A stretch of 64,000 bases of DNA from Desulfosporosinus meridiei DSM 13257 (GCF_000231385.2 NC_018515.1:2624501-2688500); one strand, 5' to 3'; positions 37,671-47,774 are shown, counted from the stretch's first letter. Made by a program: numbers and translations. Notes: generated by a model from the letters alone, not told the origin.

Positions 37671-39581
37671 TTATTGAAAAGATGGAAATAGTGACATATC
37701 CGTATGGGGCAAAAACAACGCGGCCATGTATTCGTCCATATAGGTTGCTCCTACTGAAAGTTCAACATAGGTCATTTTTCGTCCTAATTCTTCTGCTTCT
37801 CGCCAAGCATTTTGAGATAACAATGCCAGTCGTGCTCCTTTAACAGATGCATTCCCAACAAACTCAAACCGCTCTGGTTCAAGATCTGGAAGCAGCCCAA
37901 TTTGGACTGAATCATGGATATTTAGATAGTTGCCGAAACCACCTGCGATAATTATTCGGCTAATCATTTCAATATCTACTGCAACCATGTTTAATAATGA
38001 GCGAATTCCAGCATAAATCGCACCTTTGGCTCGAATAACATTCTTAATATCGTTTTCAGTGATGACCACATCTTTCTCTCCACCGGCTTGATGAGCCCAA
38101 GCTAGAACAAACTGCTTATCATCGGCAGTCGCTCTTAAGCGCTGCGAACCTGACTTATGCTCTAACTGAAAGTTACCGGCACGGTCAATAATGCCTGCGC
38201 TCAAAAGTTTAGCTATACAATCCACAAGCCCCGATCCGCATATTCCTACAGGTGTCTGGTTATTGATAACTTTAAGAGATACATCCAAAGTTTTCGGATC
38301 CACAAAAATTCGTTCTATTGCACCCGGCATAGCTCTCATTCCAAAGGTAATTCCTCCGCCTTCAAAACTGGGCCCTGCCGAACAGGCGCAAGCAACTAAC
38401 CAATCTTGGTTGCCAAGTACAATTTCTCCATTCGTCCCAATGTCGATAAAAAGTATAATGTCTTCACCACTGGCTAAATCCGTCACCAAAGTTCCTGCTA
38501 CAATATCCCCTCCAACATAACTCGCTACTGAGGGATAGGAATGCACCAGGGCTTCGGGCAACATATGAAGCCCAAGCTCTCGAGCAGGGTATGAGGGAGC
38601 AGTTGTCATCGTGGGAATATAAGGTTCCAATCGAATGTACCGAGGATCTACGCCTAAGAACAGCTGAGTCATCGTAGTATTCCCTGCCACAACCGCACTA
38701 GAGATATCCTTACTACTCAAGGATTGACGAGCAAGGATCTTATCAAGCAGACCATTGACGGTTTCTACAACAGCATCTCTGATCTCTATTAAGTTCTGCT
38801 CTCTTTCAACCGCATACACGATACGTGTTATTACGTCGTCTCCATATTTAGCCTGCTTATTATAAGTACCTTGTTGATCGACGATTTCACCCGTAATGAG
38901 ATTTACGAGGTAGACAACGACCGTCGTAGTACCAATATCAATAGCGACTCCATAAGGGGGGATATCATTCCCCTGTTCGATATGCGTAATCGTTAAACCA
39001 GCTTCAGTGTCTGTCATTGTAATGGATACATCCCAATTAGCTTTGCGAAGTAATTCTGGAAGATGTTTGAGTACTGATAAAGGAATATGAATGGGCTTTT
39101 CTCCTGTTTGTAAAACTCGACGGAGTTCTATACTCAGGCGAGACCAATCACTTGAATTTTCCGTCAAGGTTGGTTTAGAAAGTGAAATTCTCTGCTTTCT
39201 TGCTAAAGGATGACGTCCAAATTTATCGAGTAAATCATGTTCGCTTTCCTGTAAGAGTCCTTTTTGTACATCCCCTAATAAAACTTGATGTTCTTGTAAC
39301 CGTGACTCAGGAGGTACCTCTATGGTCATATCTCCTTGAATCAGTGTTTTGCAAGCCAGCCGTATCCCTTTAGAGAGTTGCTCAGGAGTGAGATTTCCGG
39401 TTCCTTCAATAATGGGATCTCCACTTAACACGACAACTTTACAAGCACCACAAGTTCCCTTGCCTCCACATCCGGATTTAACCGTAATTCCGGCTTTTGC
39501 GGCTGCACTGAGCAGAGATGTTCCATGAGCGACTTCTATAACACGATTTTCGGGCATGAATTTAATTTGATACTGGGACAT
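37671..39581 (-). CDS. acsV: AcsV/RACo, ATP-dependent reductive activator of the corrinoid protein
   Basis: ATG 39581 is ten bases after TAAGGA; an upstream GTG touches the site. The 636-residue protein has an N-terminal [2Fe-2S] ferredoxin domain (Cys38, 44, 47 in SGCGGKGTCGACK and a fourth near ACKTL). A linker region follows, then an ASKHA ATPase-like domain with VAIDIGTTTVVVYLV, VVAGNTTMTQLFLG, ILFIDIGTNGEIVLG and IIIAGGFGNYLN. RACo re-reduces Co(II) to Co(I) in the corrinoid protein after oxidative loss. It sits between acsC and the second ATPase, as in acetogens. Confidence 0.93.
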   Translation of the reverse strand: MSQYQIKFMPENRVIEVAHGTSLLSAAAKAGITVKSGCGGKGTCGACKVVVLSGDPIIEGTGNLTPEQLSKGIRLACKTLIQGDMTIEVPPESRLQEHQVLLGDVQKGLLQESEHDLLDKFGRHPLARKQRISLSKPTLTENSSDWSRLSIELRRVLQTGEKPIHIPLSVLKHLPELLRKANWDVSITMTDTEAGLTITHIEQGNDIPPYGVAIDIGTTTVVVYLVNLITGEIVDQQGTYNKQAKYGDDVITRIVYAVEREQNLIEIRDAVVETVNGLLDKILARQSLSSKDISSAVVAGNTTMTQLFLGVDPRYIRLEPYIPTMTTAPSYPARELGLHMLPEALVHSYPSVASYVGGDIVAGTLVTDLASGEDIILFIDIGTNGEIVLGNQDWLVACACSAGPSFEGGGITFGMRAMPGAIERIFVDPKTLDVSLKVINNQTPVGICGSGLVDCIAKLLSAGIIDRAGNFQLEHKSGSQRLRATADDKQFVLAWAHQAGGEKDVVITENDIKNVIRAKGAIYAGIRSLLNMVAVDIEMISRIIIAGGFGNYLNIHDSVQIGLLPDLEPERFEFVGNASVKGARLALLSQNAWREAEELGRKMTYVELSVGATYMDEYMAALFLPHTDMSLFPSFQ

Positions 39582-39674
39582 CGCATTCACTTCCTTACTT
39601 TACCAAGAAATCCCATTAGTGTGATCAATATAATAAAAACATCTTTCTTTCCTCTGATAGCCTGTTACAAAGTA

Positions 39675-41000
39675 TTAGGATAGAGTTTTAGAGAATGATA
39701 CAATACCGCTGGATTCACGTGGCCCGACAACGACTTTCCAACCAGATAGCTCAGATAATTTGCCTGATATTACTGCCACATAACCCGGAATTATGATATT
39801 GCGATGTTTTACTTTATCTGCGATACCACTTGCATTCATTGCTTCAACGATTTTTTCCGGTTCAAATTTACCTGCAGCATAGGCAGTAAGGACTGAAGTA
39901 CCATCCGTATCTATTGGGAGTATATAACTTGGAATCTTGGAAGTTTCCACTTCACCTTCAACGCTATAGTAGGTTAGGGAGAAGTTAGTAGTAATGTAGA
40001 ATGGGGAATTTTCATCAACATTACCTACAGAGTGTAATTTTGGTTCTACTTGAATTGGCTTTTGAGGATCAGTGTAAATGTTTTGTCTAAGTGTCATTAA
40101 GGGTAGCAGATGAGCTTTCTTACTGGTTTTTAACACAACAGCACTAGCGTATTTTGCCACATAAACTGTGGCTTCCATTATTTCCTCCATTGGATCCTGG
40201 TTACTGGTAAAGGTAATAACCGGGAAGCCAAAGGGGCGAAACTTCTTCTTAATAGCTAAACGCCGGAATTGGGTAAGATTCTCAAGGGTATTAACCGTAG
40301 TTCTTGAGCCGGGATCTAAAACAAATTCTTTATACCCTAGAGCTTGTGCTTTAGTAACAAGTTCTTCGAGAGCTTCAAGACCTTCTGCCTTGATGATCAC
40401 AGGAACAGAGTTATCTTTAGCCAGATTAACCACAGCCTCGTAATTATCCGCGGTCGCAGAACCGATAAGTGGTTTGCGGGACGCCAAAGGCTCTAAAGCA
40501 GCTTTTAAAGCTACTACATCGTTGCTTAATAAGAGCAATGACTTATCCGTAGCTTCTGCAACAGTAGCAGCTACCTTAGCATAGCGGGCAGCATCTCCCG
40601 ATTCTTGAACGACAGCTACACCGTCGATCGAGTATTGTAGTCCGACCCGTTCAAATTCTAAGCCTTTTATTTCTTGAATCTTGGCATTTAACTCATCATC
40701 ACTAAGGGAATCGGAGACATGAATCAACAAAGTTGTAGGATGATAAAATGTCTTATCATGACGGAAAAGAACAGTCTCATCACCAAGAACAGAGTCTTTA
40801 CCGAATTTTATAGCTTTGATAGGGGGGGCTGCTGCAGAGTCTAAGTTTTCTCTGGCTGCCTCAGTTACATATGGGCATGAATCTAAAGCAGCTTTTCCCG
40901 AAGCCAATGCCATAGCAAAGGCTAAACAAGTTGGCACTCCACATTCTCCGCAGTTTTTCTTGGGTAATTGTTTATAGATTTCTAAACCTGTTAGAGCCAT
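39675..41000 (-). CDS. acsC: AcsC, corrinoid/iron-sulfur protein large (gamma) subunit
   Basis: The 441-residue subunit has the N-terminal [4Fe-4S] motif with Cys17, 20, 25 and 42 (CGECGVPTC, SCPY). A TIM-barrel domain (DPGSRTTVNTLENL, PVITFTSN) and a C-terminal Rossmann-like corrinoid domain (SYILPIDTDGTSVLTAYAAGKF, IIPGYVAVISG) follow. It forms the CFeSP heterodimer with AcsD. AAAGGGGA precedes the ATG. The gaps to acsB (114 bases) and acsV (93 bases) are wider than elsewhere in the operon. Confidence 0.95.
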   Translation of the reverse strand: MALTGLEIYKQLPKKNCGECGVPTCLAFAMALASGKAALDSCPYVTEAARENLDSAAAPPIKAIKFGKDSVLGDETVLFRHDKTFYHPTTLLIHVSDSLSDDELNAKIQEIKGLEFERVGLQYSIDGVAVVQESGDAARYAKVAATVAEATDKSLLLLSNDVVALKAALEPLASRKPLIGSATADNYEAVVNLAKDNSVPVIIKAEGLEALEELVTKAQALGYKEFVLDPGSRTTVNTLENLTQFRRLAIKKKFRPFGFPVITFTSNQDPMEEIMEATVYVAKYASAVVLKTSKKAHLLPLMTLRQNIYTDPQKPIQVEPKLHSVGNVDENSPFYITTNFSLTYYSVEGEVETSKIPSYILPIDTDGTSVLTAYAAGKFEPEKIVEAMNASGIADKVKHRNIIIPGYVAVISGKLSELSGWKVVVGPRESSGIVSFSKTLS

Positions 41001-41114
41001 TTTAAATCCCCTTTCTAATCGATCTCGAATAAGAAGCAGACTTGCAAGGTTATTAGAAACTTGGCTAGCGCCTAGTTCTAGACGTAGGCGATAGCCATAG
41101 TTTCAATCATACTG

Positions 41115-43295
41115 TTACATTAGAGGGTCAAGACCAAAGCATGGATGTCCATTTTCCTCAAGGAAAGGAATGATTTCTTCTGCAGTTGTACCAACTGACT
41201 CATCCGCGATTTTATCAATGAAGTCTGCACCCAAACCTTCATCAATTGAGCGTTGAACAAAGTCTTCACCTAAGAACTCTTTCAGCTCTTTAGGCATCCA
41301 AACAATTCTTGCTATTCCACCATCGGCAGGAATAAACTTTTTACTGAGCAGGTATGTTCTTCCAATTCCCATAAAGCCTGGAGTTTGCATACCACCACCA
41401 CAGGTTCCGGCTAGTGAGGAGAAGGTCATACCACAAGGAGTCATTCCGGAATGCTCACGGGTTGTTAACATAAGTCCGTTTGCTTCGGGAACAATAGCCA
41501 TAATAGCTTCAAAACATCCGCAGGATGTCATCGGCCTATCCATAAGTGTATAGAGGTTGACCTCTTCTAGGGTATTGTTAGAAGCTTTATATAGATAGTC
41601 ATTGCATGATTGCCACATACCTTTTAATTCATCAATCGCTGGCCCTTTAGGGATTGGCTGGTTAGGTCCGTTGGGAGCTATCTCATGAGATGCTTTAGCA
41701 TCTAACCAGCTCACGGCACCGCATAGACCAACCCGTTCCGGGGTAGTAATGCAAACGTGATTTGGAGCAAATGACTGACAAAGCAAGCAGGAGTAAAAGT
41801 CTTCAACAGACTCATCAGTCAAGCTCCTCATGCGGTCGTCACGAGCTCTATAACGTTCACGTGCAATGACAATGCCTTCATCAACCGCAGCTTGGTCAAG
41901 CATGATTGTAACCTCGACACGGTCGATAATTGCTGGGAATTCTTCTTTTAACTTAGCAATTAAGAGATCACCAAAGTGTTTCATTAAGAAACCTTTGGCT
42001 CTGGCATCTTTGGATATCCGTACCCAGCACAAATCACGTTGGGCCACGTGCCAAACGCCTTCACCATAGTTCGCAAAATAGTGAATTCGACGTTCAAAAA
42101 CCCCTTCAAAATCTTCCTGCATCTTACGTCCGTAAATATCGATTTTAAGTCCTAATGGAAGTTTGGTTCCTTCCGGAACAGTATCAATATCGGGACCAAT
42201 GACCGTGACCTGACCGTCTACGATATTATCGGGCCCAACCATGCGGACTAGTTCAAAAGCGGTGGTTCGTCCACCACCAAATTCGACATAGGTGTCTCCT
42301 TTGCGGATCGTCTCACCCTCAAATGCCGGTCCAAAGTTAATCGGAATCGGTAATTCGATATTGGTTAACTTAATTCCGCGAACTTCCATAGCCAAGGGGA
42401 CTATTTTCTCATAATCGGGTTCGGAGATATACCAATCTGGGATTTGCATGTCTTCAGAAAGGGTTTGGTCCGTTAAAACTGGGAAGCCCATAAAAATTGC
42501 GCCCATTGATGCAGCAATCTTGACATCATCCAATTCGCCAAGATTGAGAACGAAAGCCCGGACTCTACGACGTTGATAATCACGATGGTTTTCCCGTTCT
42601 CCCGCCGGAATTCCTCCGAAAGCAAGCCCTGCTCTGAAGGCATAGTTCACAGCGTGAATAATTTGAGTAAAGTTTCCTACAGGGAAAGCGATGTAGTCTT
42701 CTCCGATTTTAACGTTTAATTCGAGCAATTGCTCGATGATCTCATCGCAAAGAAAGATCATGAACCCTTTTCCCATTAGGTTATCGACTATTTTCTTAGC
42801 GGCTTGAGAATCTTTTGCCCGTCCTAAAATTACTGCAACTCCAGGAATCGTCCAGTCAACCATCTTAATACCATGTTTCCGAACTATCGGGTCACCAAGG
42901 AATCCGGTCCAAGGTTTAACTTTTGGTTGCTCTCCACGCAAATAATTAAGTGTCTCAATAATTTCCGCAGCATAGAGTACAGACTCACCCCATAGCCGAG
43001 CATTATCAAACGTCAGATCTGTGCGAATTTGACTACGCATGCGATTAAGTATCGGAACTAATTCACCTAATTTGGTAACCTTTTCTCCAGAAAGACAGGT
43101 GATAACCGGAAGGTGATATGCTGTATCTGGATAACCAACTTCTTGATCCGTTCCAAAATCTTTAATTGCCCGATTTAATAAGATTTCCGCATAGGTCATC
43201 GCAATGGTGGTACCATCGTAGGCTCTGCGCAAGAGTTTCTTAGGCTGATTATTGGGGTCTTTAATTGCGTCTGCGTAAATTTCCTCCATAGACAT
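41115..43295 (-). CDS. acsB: AcsB, acetyl-CoA synthase (CODH/ACS alpha subunit)
   Basis: ATG 43295, seven bases after AAAGGAGG, is preferred over an ATG six bases upstream that almost touches the site. The 726-residue enzyme is the long bacterial type with the N-terminal CODH-contact and ferredoxin-like domain. The A-cluster ligands are all present: Cys503, 506, 515 and 525 for [4Fe-4S], and Cys592-Gly-Cys594 with Cys506 for the two nickel sites. These correspond to Moorella 506/509/518/528/595/597. It condenses CO, methyl and CoA to acetyl-CoA. It starts 16 bases after acsA. Confidence 0.96.
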   Translation of the reverse strand: MSMEEIYADAIKDPNNQPKKLLRRAYDGTTIAMTYAEILLNRAIKDFGTDQEVGYPDTAYHLPVITCLSGEKVTKLGELVPILNRMRSQIRTDLTFDNARLWGESVLYAAEIIETLNYLRGEQPKVKPWTGFLGDPIVRKHGIKMVDWTIPGVAVILGRAKDSQAAKKIVDNLMGKGFMIFLCDEIIEQLLELNVKIGEDYIAFPVGNFTQIIHAVNYAFRAGLAFGGIPAGERENHRDYQRRRVRAFVLNLGELDDVKIAASMGAIFMGFPVLTDQTLSEDMQIPDWYISEPDYEKIVPLAMEVRGIKLTNIELPIPINFGPAFEGETIRKGDTYVEFGGGRTTAFELVRMVGPDNIVDGQVTVIGPDIDTVPEGTKLPLGLKIDIYGRKMQEDFEGVFERRIHYFANYGEGVWHVAQRDLCWVRISKDARAKGFLMKHFGDLLIAKLKEEFPAIIDRVEVTIMLDQAAVDEGIVIARERYRARDDRMRSLTDESVEDFYSCLLCQSFAPNHVCITTPERVGLCGAVSWLDAKASHEIAPNGPNQPIPKGPAIDELKGMWQSCNDYLYKASNNTLEEVNLYTLMDRPMTSCGCFEAIMAIVPEANGLMLTTREHSGMTPCGMTFSSLAGTCGGGMQTPGFMGIGRTYLLSKKFIPADGGIARIVWMPKELKEFLGEDFVQRSIDEGLGADFIDKIADESVGTTAEEIIPFLEENGHPCFGLDPLM

Positions 43296-43311
43296 ATACA
43301 TTCCTCCTTTC

Positions 43312-45330
43312 TTACCAACCTTGGGCTAATGCTGTTTCATTTTTTTCCGCTGTTTGCTTATGAATGCCAAGTTTCCAAGTTCTGTACTCCAAAGCGTCGA
43401 TTAGCTTTGATGCTCCAAGTACTGGATCAACTTCAAATATGAAGTTGCCGCCAAAAACATCATGAGCAATTTGAGTTGTAATACCATAGACAAGGTCACT
43501 GCCTTCAACAGGAGGCAAGGAACCAACATGAGTAGGCAGGCCCATTGTGACACACCAAGATCCAATCGCAACTGCTTTTTCATGCATAGCCTCTGGAGCT
43601 GATGCAACAAAGGGAACTTTAGGGATATCCACTCCTAGTTCATTAGCCATGGCAACTGCTAAATCGACTGCACGACTGTTATCTACACAAGAGCCTACAT
43701 GGAACACTAGTGGCAGACCTGTAGCCAATTGGGGATTTGCAGCTTCTAATGATTGAATAAATGATTTTAGTCCTTCTCCAGCATAAGTATCCACGGCTGC
43801 TGGGGACATTAAGCCAAATTTAGCAAATGCACCTGAAGAACAGCCAGTAGAAATAACAAAAACGTCATTTTTCACAAGCTCTTTTAGAACGATATTGTGG
43901 GATTCATCTTGGGCACGTTTTAGGTTGTTACAGCCAGCCATTAAACAAACACCTTTGATTTGGCCACTCAATATTGCATCTGTGAGAACTGAGATCGGAC
44001 GCTCGGGATTGATTTTTGAGAAGATTTCAGTAAGGGCTTCCACACTGAAACCTGCAACAAGTTTATGTTTTTCATTAGGGATAGAAATTTTCTTAGGATC
44101 GCGGTTTTTGTATGCTTCAATTGCAATTCTGATAAGCTTCTTGGCATCCTCCATGGCCGAAGTGGTATTAAAGGCAATGTGTTGAGCACTAGGAACTTTC
44201 ATAATCGCTTCTGTTGTAACTACCTTTGTATGGTAACATTCAGCAAGGGTTTGGACAGCAGGATAGATACATTGAATATCTACAACCATTGCGTCAAGAG
44301 CACCAGTAAGGATAGCCATTTCTTGAGAAGCAGAAGAGGTAGCTAGGTAAACACCTTCCCTCATGAGCAATTCATTTCCAGTACAGCAGATCCCAACGAT
44401 ATTAACGCCTTCAGCTCCTGCCTTTTCGGCATCAGCCTTCATTGCCCGTGCCGCGGCAACTACCATTTCACTTAACACAGGATTGTGCCCGTGCACAGCA
44501 ATATTGACCATTTTAGGATCAATTACCCCTAAGTTAGCTTCTGAAACAATAGGTTGTGGAACTCCAAACAACACATCGCTTAGATTTGTTCCGATATATT
44601 CTCCGCCAAGGTCAGCAAGAGCACTTTTTAGTCCGCCAAAGATGATGTTAACTGGGTCACTATCAACACCCATAGCTGTTTGGGCAATAAGTTCTGTAAT
44701 AGAACCATCAATATTTCTCGGCATAATATTGGTGTGTTGGAATTTCCGACGCCGTCCTTCTGTCATGAAAGAATCCAGGAAAGCCAAAGGTCGATCCTGA
44801 TAGCGACCGAAGTCTGCATACCCAATTTCTACAACATCTCTAAGAATGTCCTTATCTTCACGATCTAAAGTTTCTACTCCCAACTTCTGTGCTAATTTAC
44901 GAAGTTTTTCAGGAGATTTAATTTCATAATCGCCGGCATGTCCGTCGACTAAGGCATGAGCTGTATGCAATACATGACGTGCATGTTCGGAGTGAGATGC
45001 AGCTCCTCCAGCAATCATTCGAACTATATTACGCGATACAATAGTATAGGCAGAAGCACCACAAATTCCTCGACTGCCAGGACCATCATCCTTTTTAACC
45101 CGACAAGGCCCTGCAATACAGATACGACAGCAAATTCCTTTGTATCCAAACGCACATTGAGGTTGTTGAGCAACTACCCGATCATAAACCGTCTCAATAT
45201 TTTTATCCTTAATCATGTCCAACATTTGAAGGGCACCTGGGTCGGTTGTACGAATGGGATTCTTCGGATCTACGACTCGTGGTGCATCGGATGGTCGGGC
45301 GGTATGGGTTAAATCCCGATATCTAGGCAT
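43312..45330 (-). CDS. acsA: AcsA/CooS, nickel-dependent CO dehydrogenase
   Basis: The 672-residue protein has the N-terminal cysteine set for the D and B clusters (Cys59, 67, 68, 71, 76, 90). C-cluster elements follow further on, such as HGHNPVLSEM, GICCTGNE, MAGCNN, STGCSSGA and HVGSCVDNSR. It reduces CO2 to CO for AcsB, or oxidises CO. AGAGGAGG precedes the ATG. It lies between cooC (68-base gap) and acsB (16-base gap), the standard arrangement for a CODH of the acetyl-CoA pathway. Confidence 0.95.
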   Translation of the reverse strand: MPRYRDLTHTARPSDAPRVVDPKNPIRTTDPGALQMLDMIKDKNIETVYDRVVAQQPQCAFGYKGICCRICIAGPCRVKKDDGPGSRGICGASAYTIVSRNIVRMIAGGAASHSEHARHVLHTAHALVDGHAGDYEIKSPEKLRKLAQKLGVETLDREDKDILRDVVEIGYADFGRYQDRPLAFLDSFMTEGRRRKFQHTNIMPRNIDGSITELIAQTAMGVDSDPVNIIFGGLKSALADLGGEYIGTNLSDVLFGVPQPIVSEANLGVIDPKMVNIAVHGHNPVLSEMVVAAARAMKADAEKAGAEGVNIVGICCTGNELLMREGVYLATSSASQEMAILTGALDAMVVDIQCIYPAVQTLAECYHTKVVTTEAIMKVPSAQHIAFNTTSAMEDAKKLIRIAIEAYKNRDPKKISIPNEKHKLVAGFSVEALTEIFSKINPERPISVLTDAILSGQIKGVCLMAGCNNLKRAQDESHNIVLKELVKNDVFVISTGCSSGAFAKFGLMSPAAVDTYAGEGLKSFIQSLEAANPQLATGLPLVFHVGSCVDNSRAVDLAVAMANELGVDIPKVPFVASAPEAMHEKAVAIGSWCVTMGLPTHVGSLPPVEGSDLVYGITTQIAHDVFGGNFIFEVDPVLGASKLIDALEYRTWKLGIHKQTAEKNETALAQGW

Positions 45331-45398
45331 ATTACACCCTCCTCTTTTCTAAAATCTTGTCTCAGACAAATACTCACATCTTTACTACGAAACCTCTG

Positions 45399-46166
45399 TC
45401 ATCTCCCTTCGTCAACGATTTTTTGATAAATTGTATTGAGCTCAACTCCCAGAGACCCGCCAGGTAATTCTAGATTACCTGTATTTAAGGACATTTCCAA
45501 CAGCTCGTCACTGTAAGGGATGATGCCAATAAGCTGTTCTGAAGGAAAGTGGTCTCTAAGAAAATTTTCATCTTTAGGATTACGAACTTTATTGCCGACG
45601 ACAAGGACTCGAGGTATACCTAGCTCTGCAGCAAGTTTTTGAATAACTTTTACAGTCTGAACGCTTACTTTACTGGGTTCAGTAACAATAACCAAAACAT
45701 CCACACCCAAAGCTGTTCCCCTGGTAAGCTGTTCGATTCCTGCACCCATATCTAAAATAACAGTATCTTTTTCACCAAGGATCAGTGAATTAACCAAAGC
45801 CCGCAAAAAGCTGTTTTCTTTGCAATAACAAGAAGTTCCTCCGCCCTTTACATTGCCCATACGAAAGAATCTAAGATCACCTAAAGCAACACTGTAATCA
45901 TCTAAAACATCATCTACATTAGGATTGAGGGGATAATAGGTTCCACTCCCCCCCATACGCTCTTCAATTAGTTCTTTCATATCGACAATAGGTTTTAAAT
46001 TAGCCAAAGTATCATCAGGTATTCCTAAGATAGTTCCTAAACTAGCATCCGGGTCAGCATCAACCGCCAAAACAGAAATATCTTTACGGGATAGCCATTG
46101 GGCAAAATTAGCAGCAAAGGTAGTCTTACCAACGCCACCTTTGCCAGAAATTGCTATTTTCAACAA
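45399..46166 (-). CDS. cooC: CooC, CO dehydrogenase nickel-insertion ATPase
   Basis: The 255-residue MinD-type ATPase has GKGGVGKTTF (8-17), AVDADPDASLG and the nickel-binding CxC at Cys113/Cys115 (SCYCKEN). It is the first gene of the acs operon, directly before acsA, so loading the C-cluster of AcsA is its likely role. The start is a tandem TTG TTG after AAGGAG and GGAGG. The initiating one is ambiguous by a codon. It shares the fold and CxC with the ATPase at 36888-37649 but differs clearly in sequence, for example an acidic insert near residues 84-92. Confidence 0.92.
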   Translation of the reverse strand: MLKIAISGKGGVGKTTFAANFAQWLSRKDISVLAVDADPDASLGTILGIPDDTLANLKPIVDMKELIEERMGGSGTYYPLNPNVDDVLDDYSVALGDLRFFRMGNVKGGGTSCYCKENSFLRALVNSLILGEKDTVILDMGAGIEQLTRGTALGVDVLVIVTEPSKVSVQTVKVIQKLAAELGIPRVLVVGNKVRNPKDENFLRDHFPSEQLIGIIPYSDELLEMSLNTGNLELPGGSLGVELNTIYQKIVDEGR

Positions 46167-46628
46167 GCCTCCACTCCTTTACAGCGAAAACACAATCATT
46201 ATCATAATCTTGCGATTTTATTAATTATGTATTCTTTTTTTCTTGGCTAAATCCTGCAAACTTTCTGAATATATTTTTTATTTTATATAATTTTTCGATA
46301 TTACAATATTAATCAAACTAATATCAAGATAATTAAGCAGAATTTAATATAATATTCAGTATATTTTGATATCTATTTTTTAAACTGATATTTATAGTTA
46401 CGTCATGTGGTTTAACACTAACTAATACCGACACACCAGTTCAGTTGTTTTTTGGGGTTAAGAACAAATGACAATAATTTTACCTTCGTTATTCATAGAA
46501 TTCAGATCTTATTCCTTACGAGGTAAAATTATTGAGATTTGAGAATCTCTATCGAATGAGCCTATCATTCATGGTTTAATCTCAGAAGTCACCTCCTTTT
46601 TAAAAACCGTGATAAGTGAATAATATCC
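46167..46628. other. Long AT-rich region upstream of the acs operon
   Basis: The 462 bases between degV and cooC hold no gene longer than a few codons. On the minus strand, just after degV, there is a ribosome-site-like AAGGAGGTGA (46598-46589). A seven-codon ATG frame (46572-46549), a small hairpin (46535-46550) and a large hairpin (46473-46535) follow, then about 280 bases of very AT-rich sequence leading to cooC. No convincing sigma-A promoter for acs was identified. Confidence 0.5.
46473..46535 (-). repeat. Large inverted repeat in the acs leader region
   Basis: CAATAATTTTACCT (46473-46486) is the perfect complement of AGGTAAAATTATTG (46522-46535). Three further pairs (CGT/ACG) extend the stem past a single bulge. 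The loop is about 29 bases. No U run follows on either strand. Confidence 0.7.
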
Positions 46629-47489
46629 TTATTCTAAATAAGGCCACGGATGGAATGTTAATCCAAACGCGCCTGCTCCAACATGTGTAGCGATGACAGG
46701 ACCTGCCTCAAACAAACGCACTTCATGCTCTGGGTAACGTTCCTTAAGTTCGTTAAGCAATATTACCCCTTCATCGGGTATATTGACATGCATTACACAA
46801 ATTCTATAGCGTTTTCCTGAAGATAAAGCTCGTATTAATTCATCTAGTACACATTGCCATGCCCTGGAGCGCGAACGCACTTTGTCAAAAACATCAATAT
46901 GAGCGCTATCATTAAAGTAGAGAATCGGCTTTATCTGAAGTAAAGTCCCAACTAATGCAGCTGCTCCACCAATTCGACCACCTTTTCTAAGGTTATCCAA
47001 AGTATTGACTATAAAATACAACTCTGTTTCATGTACAAGGCTTTTTAAACGCTCCATAATTTCAATAGCGCTAAGACCTTGTTCTGCCCATTCAGCAGCA
47101 GCCCAGGCTAAAACACCCAGTCCTAAAGCCGATGATCTAGAATCAAAGATATGAATATCTGACTTAGAAGCTAAATCTTTTGCCATTTGAGCTGAATGGA
47201 TAGTGCCACTGATGGCTGAAGAAATATGAATACTTATGATATCTTCGACACCTTCTGCAAACATTGCTTCATAAGCTTCTAAAAACTTGCCAACAGAAGG
47301 TTGAGATGTTGTTGATAGACCAGATATCCGACTTAACTTTTCGAAATAAACACGATTGCTTAATTCTGTTTCAGGATATGTTTCATTCCCAATATTTACA
47401 TTAAGTGGTACAACGCAAATTTGAAATTGATCTAAGATATCCTTAGATAAATATCCCGTAGAGTCCATGACAATCCCTATTTTCCTCAA
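46629..47489 (-). CDS. DegV-family fatty-acid-binding protein
   Basis: The 286-residue protein has the DegV features GIVMDSTGYLS at the N terminus, STTSQPSVGKFLEAYE, ISIHISSAISGTIHSA, RKGGRIGGAAAL, and the C-terminal HVGAGAFGLTF. DegV/FakB proteins bind fatty acids and present them to the FakA kinase for phosphorylation. No fakA is in this window. The start is TTG seven bases after AAGGAGAG. The gene has its own promoter. A second degV copy lies at the right edge of the window. Confidence 0.88.
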   Translation of the reverse strand: MRKIGIVMDSTGYLSKDILDQFQICVVPLNVNIGNETYPETELSNRVYFEKLSRISGLSTTSQPSVGKFLEAYEAMFAEGVEDIISIHISSAISGTIHSAQMAKDLASKSDIHIFDSRSSALGLGVLAWAAAEWAEQGLSAIEIMERLKSLVHETELYFIVNTLDNLRKGGRIGGAAALVGTLLQIKPILYFNDSAHIDVFDKVRSRSRAWQCVLDELIRALSSGKRYRICVMHVNIPDEGVILLNELKERYPEHEVRLFEAGPVIATHVGAGAFGLTFHPWPYLE

Positions 47490-47547
47490 ATCTTTTCTCT
47501 CCTTATGTATAAACCATTGGAAACATCTGTATTTATTGCTTGTCTAA

Positions 47548-47576
47548 AGTATATCTTAAAATAATAGGTGTAGCAA
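47548..47576 (-). promoter_or_regulatory. Sigma-A promoter of degV
   Basis: On the minus strand TTGCTA (47576-47571) and TATACT (47553-47548) are 17 bases apart. They lie about 60 bases upstream of the TTG start. Confidence 0.6.
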
Positions 47577-47774
47577 TCTCAACTCAGAATTAATACCCTA
47601 ACATATTCCATTTTAAAGCTTATATTTAACAGTTTTGGAAATAGTGGTAATGCTATGCTATAGAGGTATTCTATTATATCAGGCTGAATTAATCAATGAA
47701 TTACAATTCATTTTATTGAATATTGCTTGAAGTTTCAGTTATTTCAGTAACTTGAACAGTTTTATAAAATAATG

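Noticed and set aside
46473-46535. The large hairpin as the degV terminator or a MITE-like element
   Set aside because: No U run follows on either strand, and there is no target duplication or second copy in the window.
46589-46598. TCACCTCCTT as a fragment of 16S rRNA 3' end
   Set aside because: The flanks do not match 16S; it is simply the complement of a strong ribosome-site-like sequence on the minus strand.
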